From the NCBI GenBank assembly GCA_038215275.1, contig JBBQRA010000229.1, positions 1-9,655 of the forward strand: 9,655 nucleotides of DNA. Direction: 5' to 3'. The position numbers were made by a program, and so were the translations under genes. The stretch is from Ga0077553 sp038215275 (GTDB lineage Bacteria > Acidobacteriota > Terriglobia > Bryobacterales > Bryobacteraceae). Shown here in pieces: positions 1-6,306 of the stretch. Position 1 is the first letter of the stretch. Every line of letters begins with the position of its first letter. Under the pieces are notes generated by a model. That model was not told the origin of the DNA and made no database searches. It worked only from the letters and a program-made list of their open reading frames with translations.

Positions 1-1
1 C

Positions 2-1066
2 GCCGGCCAAACCCTCCTCGCCGCCTACCGCCTCGTCCACGATGCCGCCTTTGCCCATCTCTCCGGCCAACTTCCCCGCCCGGACGACATGAAGCCCGAC
101 GCCTACCAGCGCAACATCGCCGCCCGCGCCTTCGACGTCGCCCGCTACCTCCTCTTCTGGGCCGTGCCCACCAACGTCGGCCAGGTCACCAGCATCCGGA
201 CCCTCGAAAAACAGATCCGCCGCCTGAAGGCCTCCCCCTACGCCGAGGTCCGTGCCATCGGCGCTGAAATCGCCGCCGCCTGCGCCGCCCCGCCCGCTTG
301 CCGCTGGGACGACTCCCAAACCGAGCCCCTCGCCCCCACCCTCGCCAAATACTGCGACGCCGACGCCCATCTCTCCGAATCCGCTGCCGACCTCCGCCTC
401 TGGGCCAAGCAGAACCTCCCCGCCACCCCCGCCCCCGGCCCGGACATCGATCTCTTCAAGCCCACCGGCACCGCCTCCGAGATCGCCGCAACTCTCCTCT
501 ATCCCGTCACCGACTGGCCCTTCCGCGCCCTCTACGAATGGGCCGCCGCCGCCTCCCCCGCCGTCCGCCAGGAAGTCATCGATACCGCCGTCCGCTCCCG
601 CTCCAAACACGACGAACTCCTCCGCGGCTTCCGCGGCGGCCTCTACTGCTACGACCTCGTCATGGACGTCGGCGCTTACCGCGATTTCCATCGCCATCGC
701 CGCTGTCAACAATACCGCCAGGACTACTCCGGCCACCTCGGCTACGAAACTCCCCAGGTCATCACCGAAGCCAACCTTACCGTCGAGTACCAAGCCGCCA
801 TGGACCACGCCCTCGACACCATGCGCCTGCTCCCCGCCCCGGCCAACGGATACCTCCTCCCCTTCGGCGCCCGCAGCCGCTTTCTCTTCAAGATGGACTT
901 CGCCGAAACGGAGTACATCTGCCGCGTCCGCAGCGGCGTCAAGGGCCACTTCAGCTATCGCGCCATCGCCTGGCACATGAAGGAAGCCATGGAGAAACTC
1001 GAACCCGAACTCGGCCGCCTCCTCTCCGGCACCCCGCCATGGATCGAAGACCCACTCAAGCGCTAG
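2..1066 (+). CDS. ThyX-like (FAD-dependent thymidylate synthase family) protein, 5'-truncated by window
   Basis: The frame is open from base 2 to the TAG at 1064-1066 (354 visible residues), and homologous-looking sequence precedes the first ATG at 89, so the true start lies upstream of the window. ThyX enzymes make dTMP from dUMP using FAD and methylene-tetrahydrofolate in the cytoplasm. The visible protein looks like the end of one ThyX-like unit (a TSIRTLEKQIRRL segment around bases 194-232, resembling the ThyX dUMP-binding helix) followed by a second unit with DVGAYRDFHRHRRCQQYRQ near 671-727 and a C-terminal helix region near 900-1000. The canonical motif RHRxxSxNExSxR is only partly kept: RHR is present (692-700), but the Ser and the Asn-Glu that follow are absent. 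It may therefore be a divergent double-domain ThyX or a paralogue with a changed role. A stand-alone thyX is normally about 220-250 residues, so this protein is unusually long. The downstream gene overlaps its 3' end. The family call is by recognition of motif and layout only. Confidence 0.72.
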   Translation, partial: AGQTLLAAYRLVHDAAFAHLSGQLPRPDDMKPDAYQRNIAARAFDVARYLLFWAVPTNVGQVTSIRTLEKQIRRLKASPYAEVRAIGAEIAAACAAPPACRWDDSQTEPLAPTLAKYCDADAHLSESAADLRLWAKQNLPATPAPGPDIDLFKPTGTASEIAATLLYPVTDWPFRALYEWAAAASPAVRQEVIDTAVRSRSKHDELLRGFRGGLYCYDLVMDVGAYRDFHRHRRCQQYRQDYSGHLGYETPQVITEANLTVEYQAAMDHALDTMRLLPAPANGYLLPFGARSRFLFKMDFAETEYICRVRSGVKGHFSYRAIAWHMKEAMEKLEPELGRLLSGTPPWIEDPLKR

Positions 1067-1752
1067 CCTGCCTTCTCCTCGCCGCGCCGCTCCTGGCTCG
1101 CGAGGAAAAGCCGCTCCACGCCCACTGGGCCTTCCATTCCGACCCCACCGCCTGCGCCGGCCCCGCCCGCCCTGAAAAAGACAAACATGACAAACGCTGG
1201 GCCCCCACCGCCATCCCCGACGCGACCCCTGGCTGCTACCGCAAACGCTTCACCCTCACCGCCGGAACCCGCTTCGCCCTCGAATTCGACGGCCCCGCTC
1301 CCACCGAAATCTTCCTGAACGGCCAACCCCTCCCACCTCCCTACGAATTCACGGTCCCCCTCAACGTCGAAAACCTCCTCGCCATCGTGGCCCCCACCGG
1401 CCTCTCCACCCCCGTCCGTCTCCTCAAAGACCCCGCCCCACCCCCGGCCTCACCCTCTGCCAAACCCGGCGCCCTCCGCCTCACCGCCGCCCCCGGTCCC
1501 CTCCCCGCCGACCGCACCGGCTTCGCCGTCCTCACCGCCAATCGCGACGTCCCCCTCAAATGGGCCGTCCGCGGCCAAGGCCGCCTAGCCGGCCCCGCAT
1601 CCTTCGGAGCCGTCAACCTCGTCCGCACCACCGGCACCCCCGGCAAGATCACCGTCACCGCCACCACCGTCTCCGGCGAAACTGCCTCTCTCGATCTCTG
1701 GTCCACCGCCGTCCCCCTCGGCAACTCCTGGATGCGCGAACCCGCACGTTAA
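1039..1752 (+). CDS. Small secreted protein built of glycoside-hydrolase-2-type accessory beta-sandwich domains
   Basis: This 237-residue protein starts at the ATG inside the end of the ThyX-like gene (28-base overlap). The start is chosen because it gives a clean signal peptide: MDRRP, then a hydrophobic stretch, with likely cleavage after ALLA-type residues near 20. No good Shine-Dalgarno precedes it, so translation is probably coupled to the gene before. Residues ~28-120 resemble the sugar-binding jelly roll of family 2 glycoside hydrolases (GCYRKRFTL, then FALEFDG, then EIFLNGQPL, then an N-x-LAI strand near 111-117). A proline-rich linker at ~131-145 follows. Residues ~146-225 resemble the Ig-like C-terminal domain of the same enzymes (LPADRTGFAVLTA, GRLAGPASFG, GKITVTATT). 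No catalytic TIM barrel is present, so it is likely a periplasmic or exported carbohydrate- or protein-binding module rather than an enzyme. The frame is open far upstream (from 298) but only as a shadow of the ThyX-like gene. Function is unknown. Confidence 0.75.
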   Translation: MDRRPTQALACLLLAAPLLAREEKPLHAHWAFHSDPTACAGPARPEKDKHDKRWAPTAIPDATPGCYRKRFTLTAGTRFALEFDGPAPTEIFLNGQPLPPPYEFTVPLNVENLLAIVAPTGLSTPVRLLKDPAPPPASPSAKPGALRLTAAPGPLPADRTGFAVLTANRDVPLKWAVRGQGRLAGPASFGAVNLVRTTGTPGKITVTATTVSGETASLDLWSTAVPLGNSWMREPAR

Positions 1753-1759
1753 AAAGTAC

Positions 1760-1787
1760 TTGACAGCCCCGCCCAATCCGCTATCCT
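1760..1787 (+). promoter_or_regulatory. Sigma70-type promoter of recA
   Basis: A perfect -35 TTGACA (1760-1765) is followed by 16 bases and the -10-like TATCCT (1782-1787), about 45 bases before the first recA start. The 8-base palindrome AAGTACTT (1754-1761) overlaps the start of the -35 box and could be a regulator site. No GAAC-N4-GTTC or GTTC-N7-GTTC LexA box is present, so SOS control is not shown by known motifs. Confidence 0.75.
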
Positions 1788-1819
1788 GAGGGAGGCGAAG
1801 AAAGAGCGAAAGCGATTCT

Positions 1820-1825
1820 GAAGGG
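1820..1825 (+). promoter_or_regulatory. Ribosome binding site for the first recA start
   Basis: GAAGGG lies 6 bases before the ATG at 1832. A second site, AGGA at 1902-1905, lies 7 bases before the internal ATG at 1913, which matches where most RecA proteins begin. Both starts are therefore served by a plausible site. Confidence 0.5.
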
Positions 1826-1831
1826 AAAAAT

Positions 1832-2965
1832 ATGCTGGCTACTAGCGAAACACCGCGGGTTGTGGACACTATGGTGAAGGGCTCGAACACGGGCCCGCGA
1901 CAGGAAAAGCTAATGTTGGACGAAAAAGAGAAAATGCGAGCCCTCCAAGCCACGCTTGGAGCCATTGAGAAACAGTTTGGCAAAGGATCCGTGCTCCGGC
2001 TCGGTTCGAAGGAATCGATTCAGCCGGTTGCGGTCATCCCGTCGGGCTCCATCTCCCTCGATCATGCCCTCGGCGTCGGCGGCTTCCCCCGCGGCCGCAT
2101 CATCGAGGTGTTCGGCCCGGAATCCTCCGGTAAGACGACCATCGCCCTCCAGGTAGTGGCCGAAGCCCAGAAGGCCGGCGGCGTTGCCGCTTTCGTTGAC
2201 GTCGAACACGCCCTCGACCCCGGCTACGCCCGCAAACTCGGCGTCGATATCGATAACCTCCTCGTTTCACAGCCCGACTTCGCCGAACAGGCCCTCGAAA
2301 TCACCAATACCCTCATTCAATCCGGCTCCATTGACGTCCTCGTCGTCGACTCCGTCGCCGCCCTCGTCCCCAAGGCCGAACTCGATGGCGAAATGGGAGA
2401 TTCCTTCGTCGGCGTCCATGCCCGGCTCATGAGCCAGGCCATGCGCAAACTCACTGGTGTCGTCTCGAAGTCCAACACCTGCCTCATCTTCATCAATCAG
2501 ATCCGCGAGAAGATTGGCGTCATGTTCGGCAGCCCGGAAACCACCACCGGCGGTCGCGCCCTCAAATTCTATTCGAGCGTCCGCCTTGATATCCGCCGCA
2601 TCGGCGCCCTCAAGGAAGGCGAAGAAGTCATCGGCAATCGCACCAAGGTCAAGGTCGTTAAAAACAAAGTGGCTCCGCCCTTCCGCGAAGCCGAGTTCGA
2701 CATCATCTACGGCCAGGGCATCTCCCGCGAAGGCGACCTTATCGACCTTGCCGTCACCCACACCGTCGTCGAAAAATCCGGCTCCTGGTACAGCTACAAA
2801 GGCGATCGCATCGGCCAAGGCCGGGACAACGCCCGGCAGTTCATCAAGGACAACCCGGACTTCTTCCGCCGCATCGATATCGAACTCCGCGACAAACTAG
2901 GCCTCGCCCAAGGGCCCGTCACCGCCGAGCAAGAGAAGGCTGCCGCCGCCGCTTCCAAGAAGTAG
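1832..2965 (+). CDS. recA: RecA recombinase
   Basis: RecA forms ATP-dependent filaments on single-stranded DNA, carries out strand exchange and triggers LexA-type self-cleavage. The 377-residue product contains the family hallmarks in order: EKQFGKGSVLRLG (46-58), Walker A GPESSGKTT (95-103), the AFVDVEHALDP segment (120-130), Walker B VLVVDSVAALVP (169-180), L1 around EMGDSFVGVHARLM (187-200), FINQIREKIGVMFG (220-233) and L2 with PETTTGGRALKF (235-246). It is about 27 residues longer at the N-terminus than usual. In-frame ATGs at 1832, 1871 and 1913 are possible, and the protein from 1913 (MLDEKEKMRAL) matches the typical RecA beginning. 1832 is kept because it directly follows the promoter and has a good ribosome binding site. 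The C-terminal tail (AEQEKAAAAASKK) is Ala/Lys-rich and not acidic, unlike the E. coli tail. The gene has its own promoter and ends in a convergent region, so it is probably monocistronic. Identity is certain; the exact start is not. Confidence 0.98.
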   Translation: MLATSETPRVVDTMVKGSNTGPRQEKLMLDEKEKMRALQATLGAIEKQFGKGSVLRLGSKESIQPVAVIPSGSISLDHALGVGGFPRGRIIEVFGPESSGKTTIALQVVAEAQKAGGVAAFVDVEHALDPGYARKLGVDIDNLLVSQPDFAEQALEITNTLIQSGSIDVLVVDSVAALVPKAELDGEMGDSFVGVHARLMSQAMRKLTGVVSKSNTCLIFINQIREKIGVMFGSPETTTGGRALKFYSSVRLDIRRIGALKEGEEVIGNRTKVKVVKNKVAPPFREAEFDIIYGQGISREGDLIDLAVTHTVVEKSGSWYSYKGDRIGQGRDNARQFIKDNPDFFRRIDIELRDKLGLAQGPVTAEQEKAAAAASKK

Positions 2966-2973
2966 CCACTGTC

Positions 2974-3001
2974 CGGTTTCGCACACCTTATGGCGGAACC
3001 G
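2974..3001 (+). terminator. Stem-loop just after recA (possible terminator or 3' stabiliser)
   Basis: CGGTTTCGC (2974-2982) pairs with GCGGAACCG (2993-3001) over nine positions, with one U-G wobble and a 10-base loop, starting eight bases after the recA stop. No T-run follows, so it is not a classical intrinsic terminator. It could be a processing or stabilising hairpin, or a Rho-assisted end. Confidence 0.4.
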
Positions 3002-3014
3002 CACAGCTCCCATC

Positions 3015-3036
3015 GGCAGGTTCCGGCCCCCCTGCC
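3015..3036 (+). other. Second stem-loop in the recA 3' region
   Basis: GGCAGG (3015-3020) pairs with CCTGCC (3031-3036) around a 10-base loop. No T-tract follows. GGTTCC (3019-3024), part of its stem and loop, can instead pair with GGAACC (2995-3000) of the preceding hairpin, so the two folds exclude each other. Confidence 0.35.
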
Positions 3037-3070
3037 AAACTGTTCAACAACTTAGAGAATGGTACGCGGA

Positions 3071-3093
3071 CTGCATAAGTCTCGGTTATGCAG
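3071..3093. other. Perfect 8-bp inverted repeat between the convergent genes
   Basis: CTGCATAA (3071-3078) and TTATGCAG (3086-3093) are exact reverse complements separated by seven bases. It lies in the 188-base gap between recA and the end of the minus-strand operon and could form a hairpin in either transcript. No T-run flanks it on either strand, so a terminator role is uncertain; a dyad protein-binding site is an alternative. Apart from this and the two stem-loops nearer recA, I see no gene in 2966-3153. Confidence 0.45.
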
Positions 3094-3153
3094 CCCGTGA
3101 AGCCCCTTTCTCACTACCTGTTGGTCGCCTTCGCTCTCGCGATGGGGATGTCA

Positions 3154-5199
3154 CTATTGCACAACGTCCGTCTTGGCCAAGTCAGCCTGGACAATCCGTA
3201 CCACCGTCTCGAGCAACGCGGCCCTGGGATACCGGGTTTTGTCCATATTGCTCCGGATCGTCGAATCGGGAGACTTATCGAACGGCAGGGCCACCGCGAA
3301 GTGGTCCCCTTTCACTACACCGAGATACTTGCTTCCGGGTACGATCGCGTCCTGACGGGTCAACTGGCCATCATGGATCGGATCGAACGAATTCATCAGC
3401 ATCCATGTCTGCAGGAGCGCCTTCGAGGTATTCTCCTTGCTGCTAGCCGCCACTACTGAGTAAGTCGGAACCACCGGGTTCGGGAACGAAGCCAGAAACG
3501 CCTGCCGCGCCGCTTTGGCTAAGCTCTTGAAACCAGCGGCCATATCCCCCCGGCACGTCTTGAACTTAAACTGCTGAATCCAGCGGTCGGCCTGCCCCGG
3601 CATCGCATCGGCAATCGGCGAACCCCCGCTTGCCCCCGCCACGCTCACAAACGCCGCCACCTTGTCGGCGATCCCTTCCCGCGCCAACGCCTCCTGAATA
3701 TCCGGAGTGCCCTTGCTATATCCCACCAGAATCCACTGCCGCTGATCCGTCTTCCAGCTATCGTTCACGTACTTGGCGATCTCTTTTGCGTTCACCTCCG
3801 CCGCGTCGTTGCCCACCTGCAGTAACTCCGCCGTCACGCCAAACTGCTTCCGCAACGCCTGAATCCCCTCATCAAACGCCGGGCTCTCCGCAAAGCACGA
3901 ACTCATAAACCCCGGCACCACCAACACCCGGTACTCCTTCGTCACCGGCGCCAGCTTCACATCCGTCTTCCCCGGCTTCTGAATCCAGTCCTGGCAGCCG
4001 CCCCAGTTCCCCGTATCCGGGTTATTCTGCACCAGCACGCTGCAGAACGTGTCGCTGAACAATTCGCTGGCGTCCTGGCCGTCGTTCTCCATGTAAATAA
4101 TCAGCGTCCGGCCATCGGAAAAGAACTCTTGCCCATGCGCCGTATTCGCCTTCAGTAAAGGCGTCTTCACGGTCATGTACTCCCGAGCCGCCACCATCCC
4201 CGTGTCCTGCAGGCTCTGCCCGATGAAGTCCCGCTCTTTGTCCGTCTCCGGATCAATCTTGTGCGTAATCTTGCCGTTCCGCTGGTCTTTGTCGAAGCCC
4301 ACATCGTGCGTCCCCGCCCCGGCCCACACCGCCCGGCCGCCCACTTTAAAAGGTGCCCGCCAAATCCGGAAGTGATGCCGCGCCGCCACCACCATCAAAG
4401 GATCCGCGTGCGCCCATCCATAGTCCTGCGGCCGCTCAAATAAATACAGCTCGCTCATCGGAATCGTCAGATACGCCTGCTTCGAAAAACTAGCCAGCGC
4501 CCCCCGCAGAATCGTGTCCATGATCGACCGGTCCACCGTCACCCAGTCCCCCGCCTGCAGCGCCGCCACCACCTGCACCTCGCTTCCCACAATGAAGAAG
4601 TTCACCCGGTCACCCGGCGTCCCGTCCTTATCCCCCACCCGGATCGGCACCGAGTTCAACTGCTCCTCCGTCATCTTCACGAGCGGCAACTTCTCCCTCA
4701 CTGCTGTTAACGACACCGCGGCCACCCGCTCCAACTTCACCGTGAACGATCCGTCCGCCCCCTCGGTCGCCGCCTGATTGATCCCCAAAAACAGCCGCCC
4801 CTTCACAGGCACCCGCCGCTCTCCCTTAGTACCTATCAGAAACGGCCGGTTCGTCTCATTCTCGCCCACCCGGCCCACCAGCGCTCCCCGCTTCCCGTCA
4901 CCCACCGGAAACGACTTGATCATGTCCAGCCAACCCCGCGCTATCCCGTCCGGCAAAATCTCTTTGCCATTGAAACGCAACGCTCCCGTCGCCGTGAATC
5001 GCAGAATGTCCCCCGCCGCCACATCAATGCCGGTATCCATCCACTGCTTGTTCCCCGGCACCGTCAATTCCACCGTGCCGCCCGCCGGCGCCGACCCGTT
5101 CGCCGACGCCGCCGGCTTCACCACGTCGTACCGGCTCACCGGCGGTTGCGCCAACACCAGCCCGCCCATCACCAGACCTATCCATAAAATGCGCTTCAT
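3154..5199 (-). CDS. Exported LssY_C-domain / alpha-beta hydrolase fusion protein
   Basis: This is a 681-residue protein with an N-terminal signal peptide (MKRILWIGLVMGGLVLA, cleavage before or at QPP). Residues ~42-157 form a beta-rich region resembling the PA-IL/LecA-like galactose-binding sandwich (TVPGNKQWMDTGIDVAAGD, then GRLFLGINQ). Residues ~180-345 carry LssY C-terminal-domain features: PIRVGDKDGTPGDRVNFFIVGS, FRIWRAP, VWAGAGTHDVG, THKIDPETDKERDFI. Residues ~422-675 form an alpha/beta-hydrolase domain: a VVPGF strand-turn likely giving the oxyanion hole (427-431), the nucleophile elbow GYSKG with Ser495, candidate catalytic acids around Asp606-Asp617, and His633 in KGDHFAV. It is probably a periplasmic or secreted esterase/lipase with a carbohydrate-binding front end; the substrate is unknown. 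Its start overlaps the stop of the upstream hydrolase as ATGA (5196-5199), and GGAG (5208-5211) lies 8 bases ahead, so translation is probably coupled. The domain calls are by sight. Confidence 0.85.
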   Translation of the reverse strand: MKRILWIGLVMGGLVLAQPPVSRYDVVKPAASANGSAPAGGTVELTVPGNKQWMDTGIDVAAGDILRFTATGALRFNGKEILPDGIARGWLDMIKSFPVGDGKRGALVGRVGENETNRPFLIGTKGERRVPVKGRLFLGINQAATEGADGSFTVKLERVAAVSLTAVREKLPLVKMTEEQLNSVPIRVGDKDGTPGDRVNFFIVGSEVQVVAALQAGDWVTVDRSIMDTILRGALASFSKQAYLTIPMSELYLFERPQDYGWAHADPLMVVAARHHFRIWRAPFKVGGRAVWAGAGTHDVGFDKDQRNGKITHKIDPETDKERDFIGQSLQDTGMVAAREYMTVKTPLLKANTAHGQEFFSDGRTLIIYMENDGQDASELFSDTFCSVLVQNNPDTGNWGGCQDWIQKPGKTDVKLAPVTKEYRVLVVPGFMSSCFAESPAFDEGIQALRKQFGVTAELLQVGNDAAEVNAKEIAKYVNDSWKTDQRQWILVGYSKGTPDIQEALAREGIADKVAAFVSVAGASGGSPIADAMPGQADRWIQQFKFKTCRGDMAAGFKSLAKAARQAFLASFPNPVVPTYSVVAASSKENTSKALLQTWMLMNSFDPIHDGQLTRQDAIVPGSKYLGVVKGDHFAVALPFDKSPDSTIRSNMDKTRYPRAALLETVVRIVQADLAKTDVVQ

Positions 5200-5936
5200 C
5201 GAATCGACTCCAAAATCGCGTTCGTCAACTCCGGCGGCGCCAGAATCAATCCCTTAATCTGTGCCCAGAGCAGCGGATCTGCCTCCATCCGCGCGTGTCC
5301 CCCGCCAAAAACCCGCCGCAAGCTCATCTCGGGAAGCGGATACAGCGACCACAACGGATACCGGAACCGAAAATTCCCCAGAATCTTCGTCTGTCGTGGA
5401 TCCACCGCCTGAATATAGTCCTCACCCCGCACCGTCAGAACCTCTTTCTGATAAAAATTCGCCGCCCGCTTCACGTTCGGCGGAATGTGTCCGTCCCGGC
5501 TCATGGAAACGCTATCCACCTGCACCGTCAAGTCCACCGTCACCCCGGCCTTCTTCAAATCGCGCGCCAACCGCACCACCTCACCCCCGCCCAGGCTCTG
5601 CCCGTACAGGATCACCTTCACGCGCCCCCGCTCCTCCGGATCCAACTTCTTGTTCTTGTTCGCGTCGAACGCCGCCAGTACCAACCGCCTCGCCTCCCGG
5701 TGGCGGTAATGCGCCAGCGTCTCGGCGTACACGTTCGGCAGCCCCATCGCCCGAATATCCAGCGCCACCTTCCGGACCCCCCGGTCCGGGTCGTCCCAGC
5801 GGTCCAAGCCGCCCATAAAGCCGAGAATCAGCGTGCTCCCCTCCGGAAGAGGAGTCGGCATCGCAAAATCCTTCATTGATTGCGCGCCGGCCACGCCGCA
5901 ACACGCCACTAAACCTAAAACTACCCTTCGTAACAT
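5196..5936 (-). CDS. Exported alpha/beta hydrolase with EF-hand-like loop
   Basis: This 246-residue protein begins with a signal peptide (MLRRVVLGLVACCGVAGA, likely cut before QS). An alpha/beta-hydrolase fold is suggested by the strand TLILGFMGGLDRW (35-47), the nucleophile elbow YGQSLGGGE with Ser114 (111-119), VDSVS with Asp141 as a candidate acid, and His214 in GGGHARME as the candidate base. Between them, DANKNKKLDPEE (residues 91-102) fits an EF-hand calcium loop: Asp, Asn, Asn, then Leu and Asp, with Glu at position 12; Gly at position 6 is replaced by Lys. The likely reaction is ester or lipid hydrolysis outside the cytoplasm; the substrate is unknown. AGGAG (5943-5947) lies 6 bases before the ATG. 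The gene follows ybjQ after 40 bases and shares an ATGA overlap with the LssY_C hydrolase, pointing to one operon. Confidence 0.85.
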   Translation of the reverse strand: MLRRVVLGLVACCGVAGAQSMKDFAMPTPLPEGSTLILGFMGGLDRWDDPDRGVRKVALDIRAMGLPNVYAETLAHYRHREARRLVLAAFDANKNKKLDPEERGRVKVILYGQSLGGGEVVRLARDLKKAGVTVDLTVQVDSVSMSRDGHIPPNVKRAANFYQKEVLTVRGEDYIQAVDPRQTKILGNFRFRYPLWSLYPLPEMSLRRVFGGGHARMEADPLLWAQIKGLILAPPELTNAILESIR

Positions 5937-5942
5937 CCGTAT

Positions 5943-5947
5943 CTCCT
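5943..5947 (-). promoter_or_regulatory. Strong Shine-Dalgarno of the EF-hand hydrolase
   Basis: AGGAG on the minus strand lies 6 bases before the start at 5936. It confirms that start and that translation begins independently of ybjQ. Confidence 0.7.
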
Positions 5948-5976
5948 AGATGTCACACCCGGTCGCGGCGTTTCCT

Positions 5977-6300
5977 CTAACTGGCCACCACCGCCGTGCC
6001 CGACACCGACACCATCAACATCGATCCGCCCGAGCCAACCTGAATCGTTTCGTAGTCGATATCGATCCCGATCACCGCATTGGCGCCCATCTGTTTAGCC
6101 TGCTCCTGAATCTCGTCCATCGCAATCGCCTTCGCCTTGCGAAGTTCGGACTCGTAGGCGCCGCTCCGGCCTCCCACAATATCCGTGATCTTGGCGAAAA
6201 AGTCCCGGAAAATATTCGCCCCCAATATCGCCTCGCCTGAGACGATTCCCAGGTATTGGATTTGCCGTCCCTCCAATGTCGACGTCGTCGAAAGCAACAT
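5977..6300 (-). CDS. ybjQ: YbjQ / UPF0145 family protein
   Basis: This 107-residue, soluble-looking protein matches the UPF0145 (YbjQ) family, often described as a putative heavy-metal-binding domain of small multimeric proteins; its molecular role is not settled. Family marks are the opening strand TSTLEGRQIQYLGIVSGEAI (6-25), GANIFRDFFAKITDIVGGRSGAYE (27-50), the amphipathic helix LRKAKAIAMDEIQEQAKQMG (53-72) and ANAVIGIDIDYETI (73-86), ending in short beta strands. The length is typical. There is no signal peptide, unlike its three operon neighbours. The start is set by a TAGGA-type site overlapping the stop of tesA, six bases upstream. Its place inside a run of exported hydrolases is unexplained; co-expression is inferred from spacing only. 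Confidence 0.93.
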   Translation of the reverse strand: MLLSTTSTLEGRQIQYLGIVSGEAILGANIFRDFFAKITDIVGGRSGAYESELRKAKAIAMDEIQEQAKQMGANAVIGIDIDYETIQVGSGGSMLMVSVSGTAVVAS

Positions 6301-6306
6301 GATTTC

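Noticed and set aside
298..1038. Upstream extension of the frame of the small secreted protein
   Set aside because: This part is an Arg/Pro-rich shadow of the ThyX-like gene; the signal peptide fixes the start at 1039.
1738..1750. GAAC...CGTT as a possible LexA box before recA
   Set aside because: The arms match over only three bases and the spacing does not fit known LexA box types.
2267..2818. Minus-strand open frame of 183 codons inside recA
   Set aside because: It is fully antisense to highly conserved recA and has a low-complexity acidic product.
3088..3459. Plus-strand open frame of 123 codons starting with a hydrophobic stretch
   Set aside because: Apart from about 66 bases it is antisense to the conserved end of the LssY_C hydrolase, has no ribosome binding site, and its ATG lies in the arm of a dyad.
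5295..5879. Long plus-strand open frames opposite the EF-hand hydrolase
   Set aside because: They are His/Arg/Pro-rich antisense shadows with no recognisable domain; the minus strand has a signal peptide and a nucleophile elbow.
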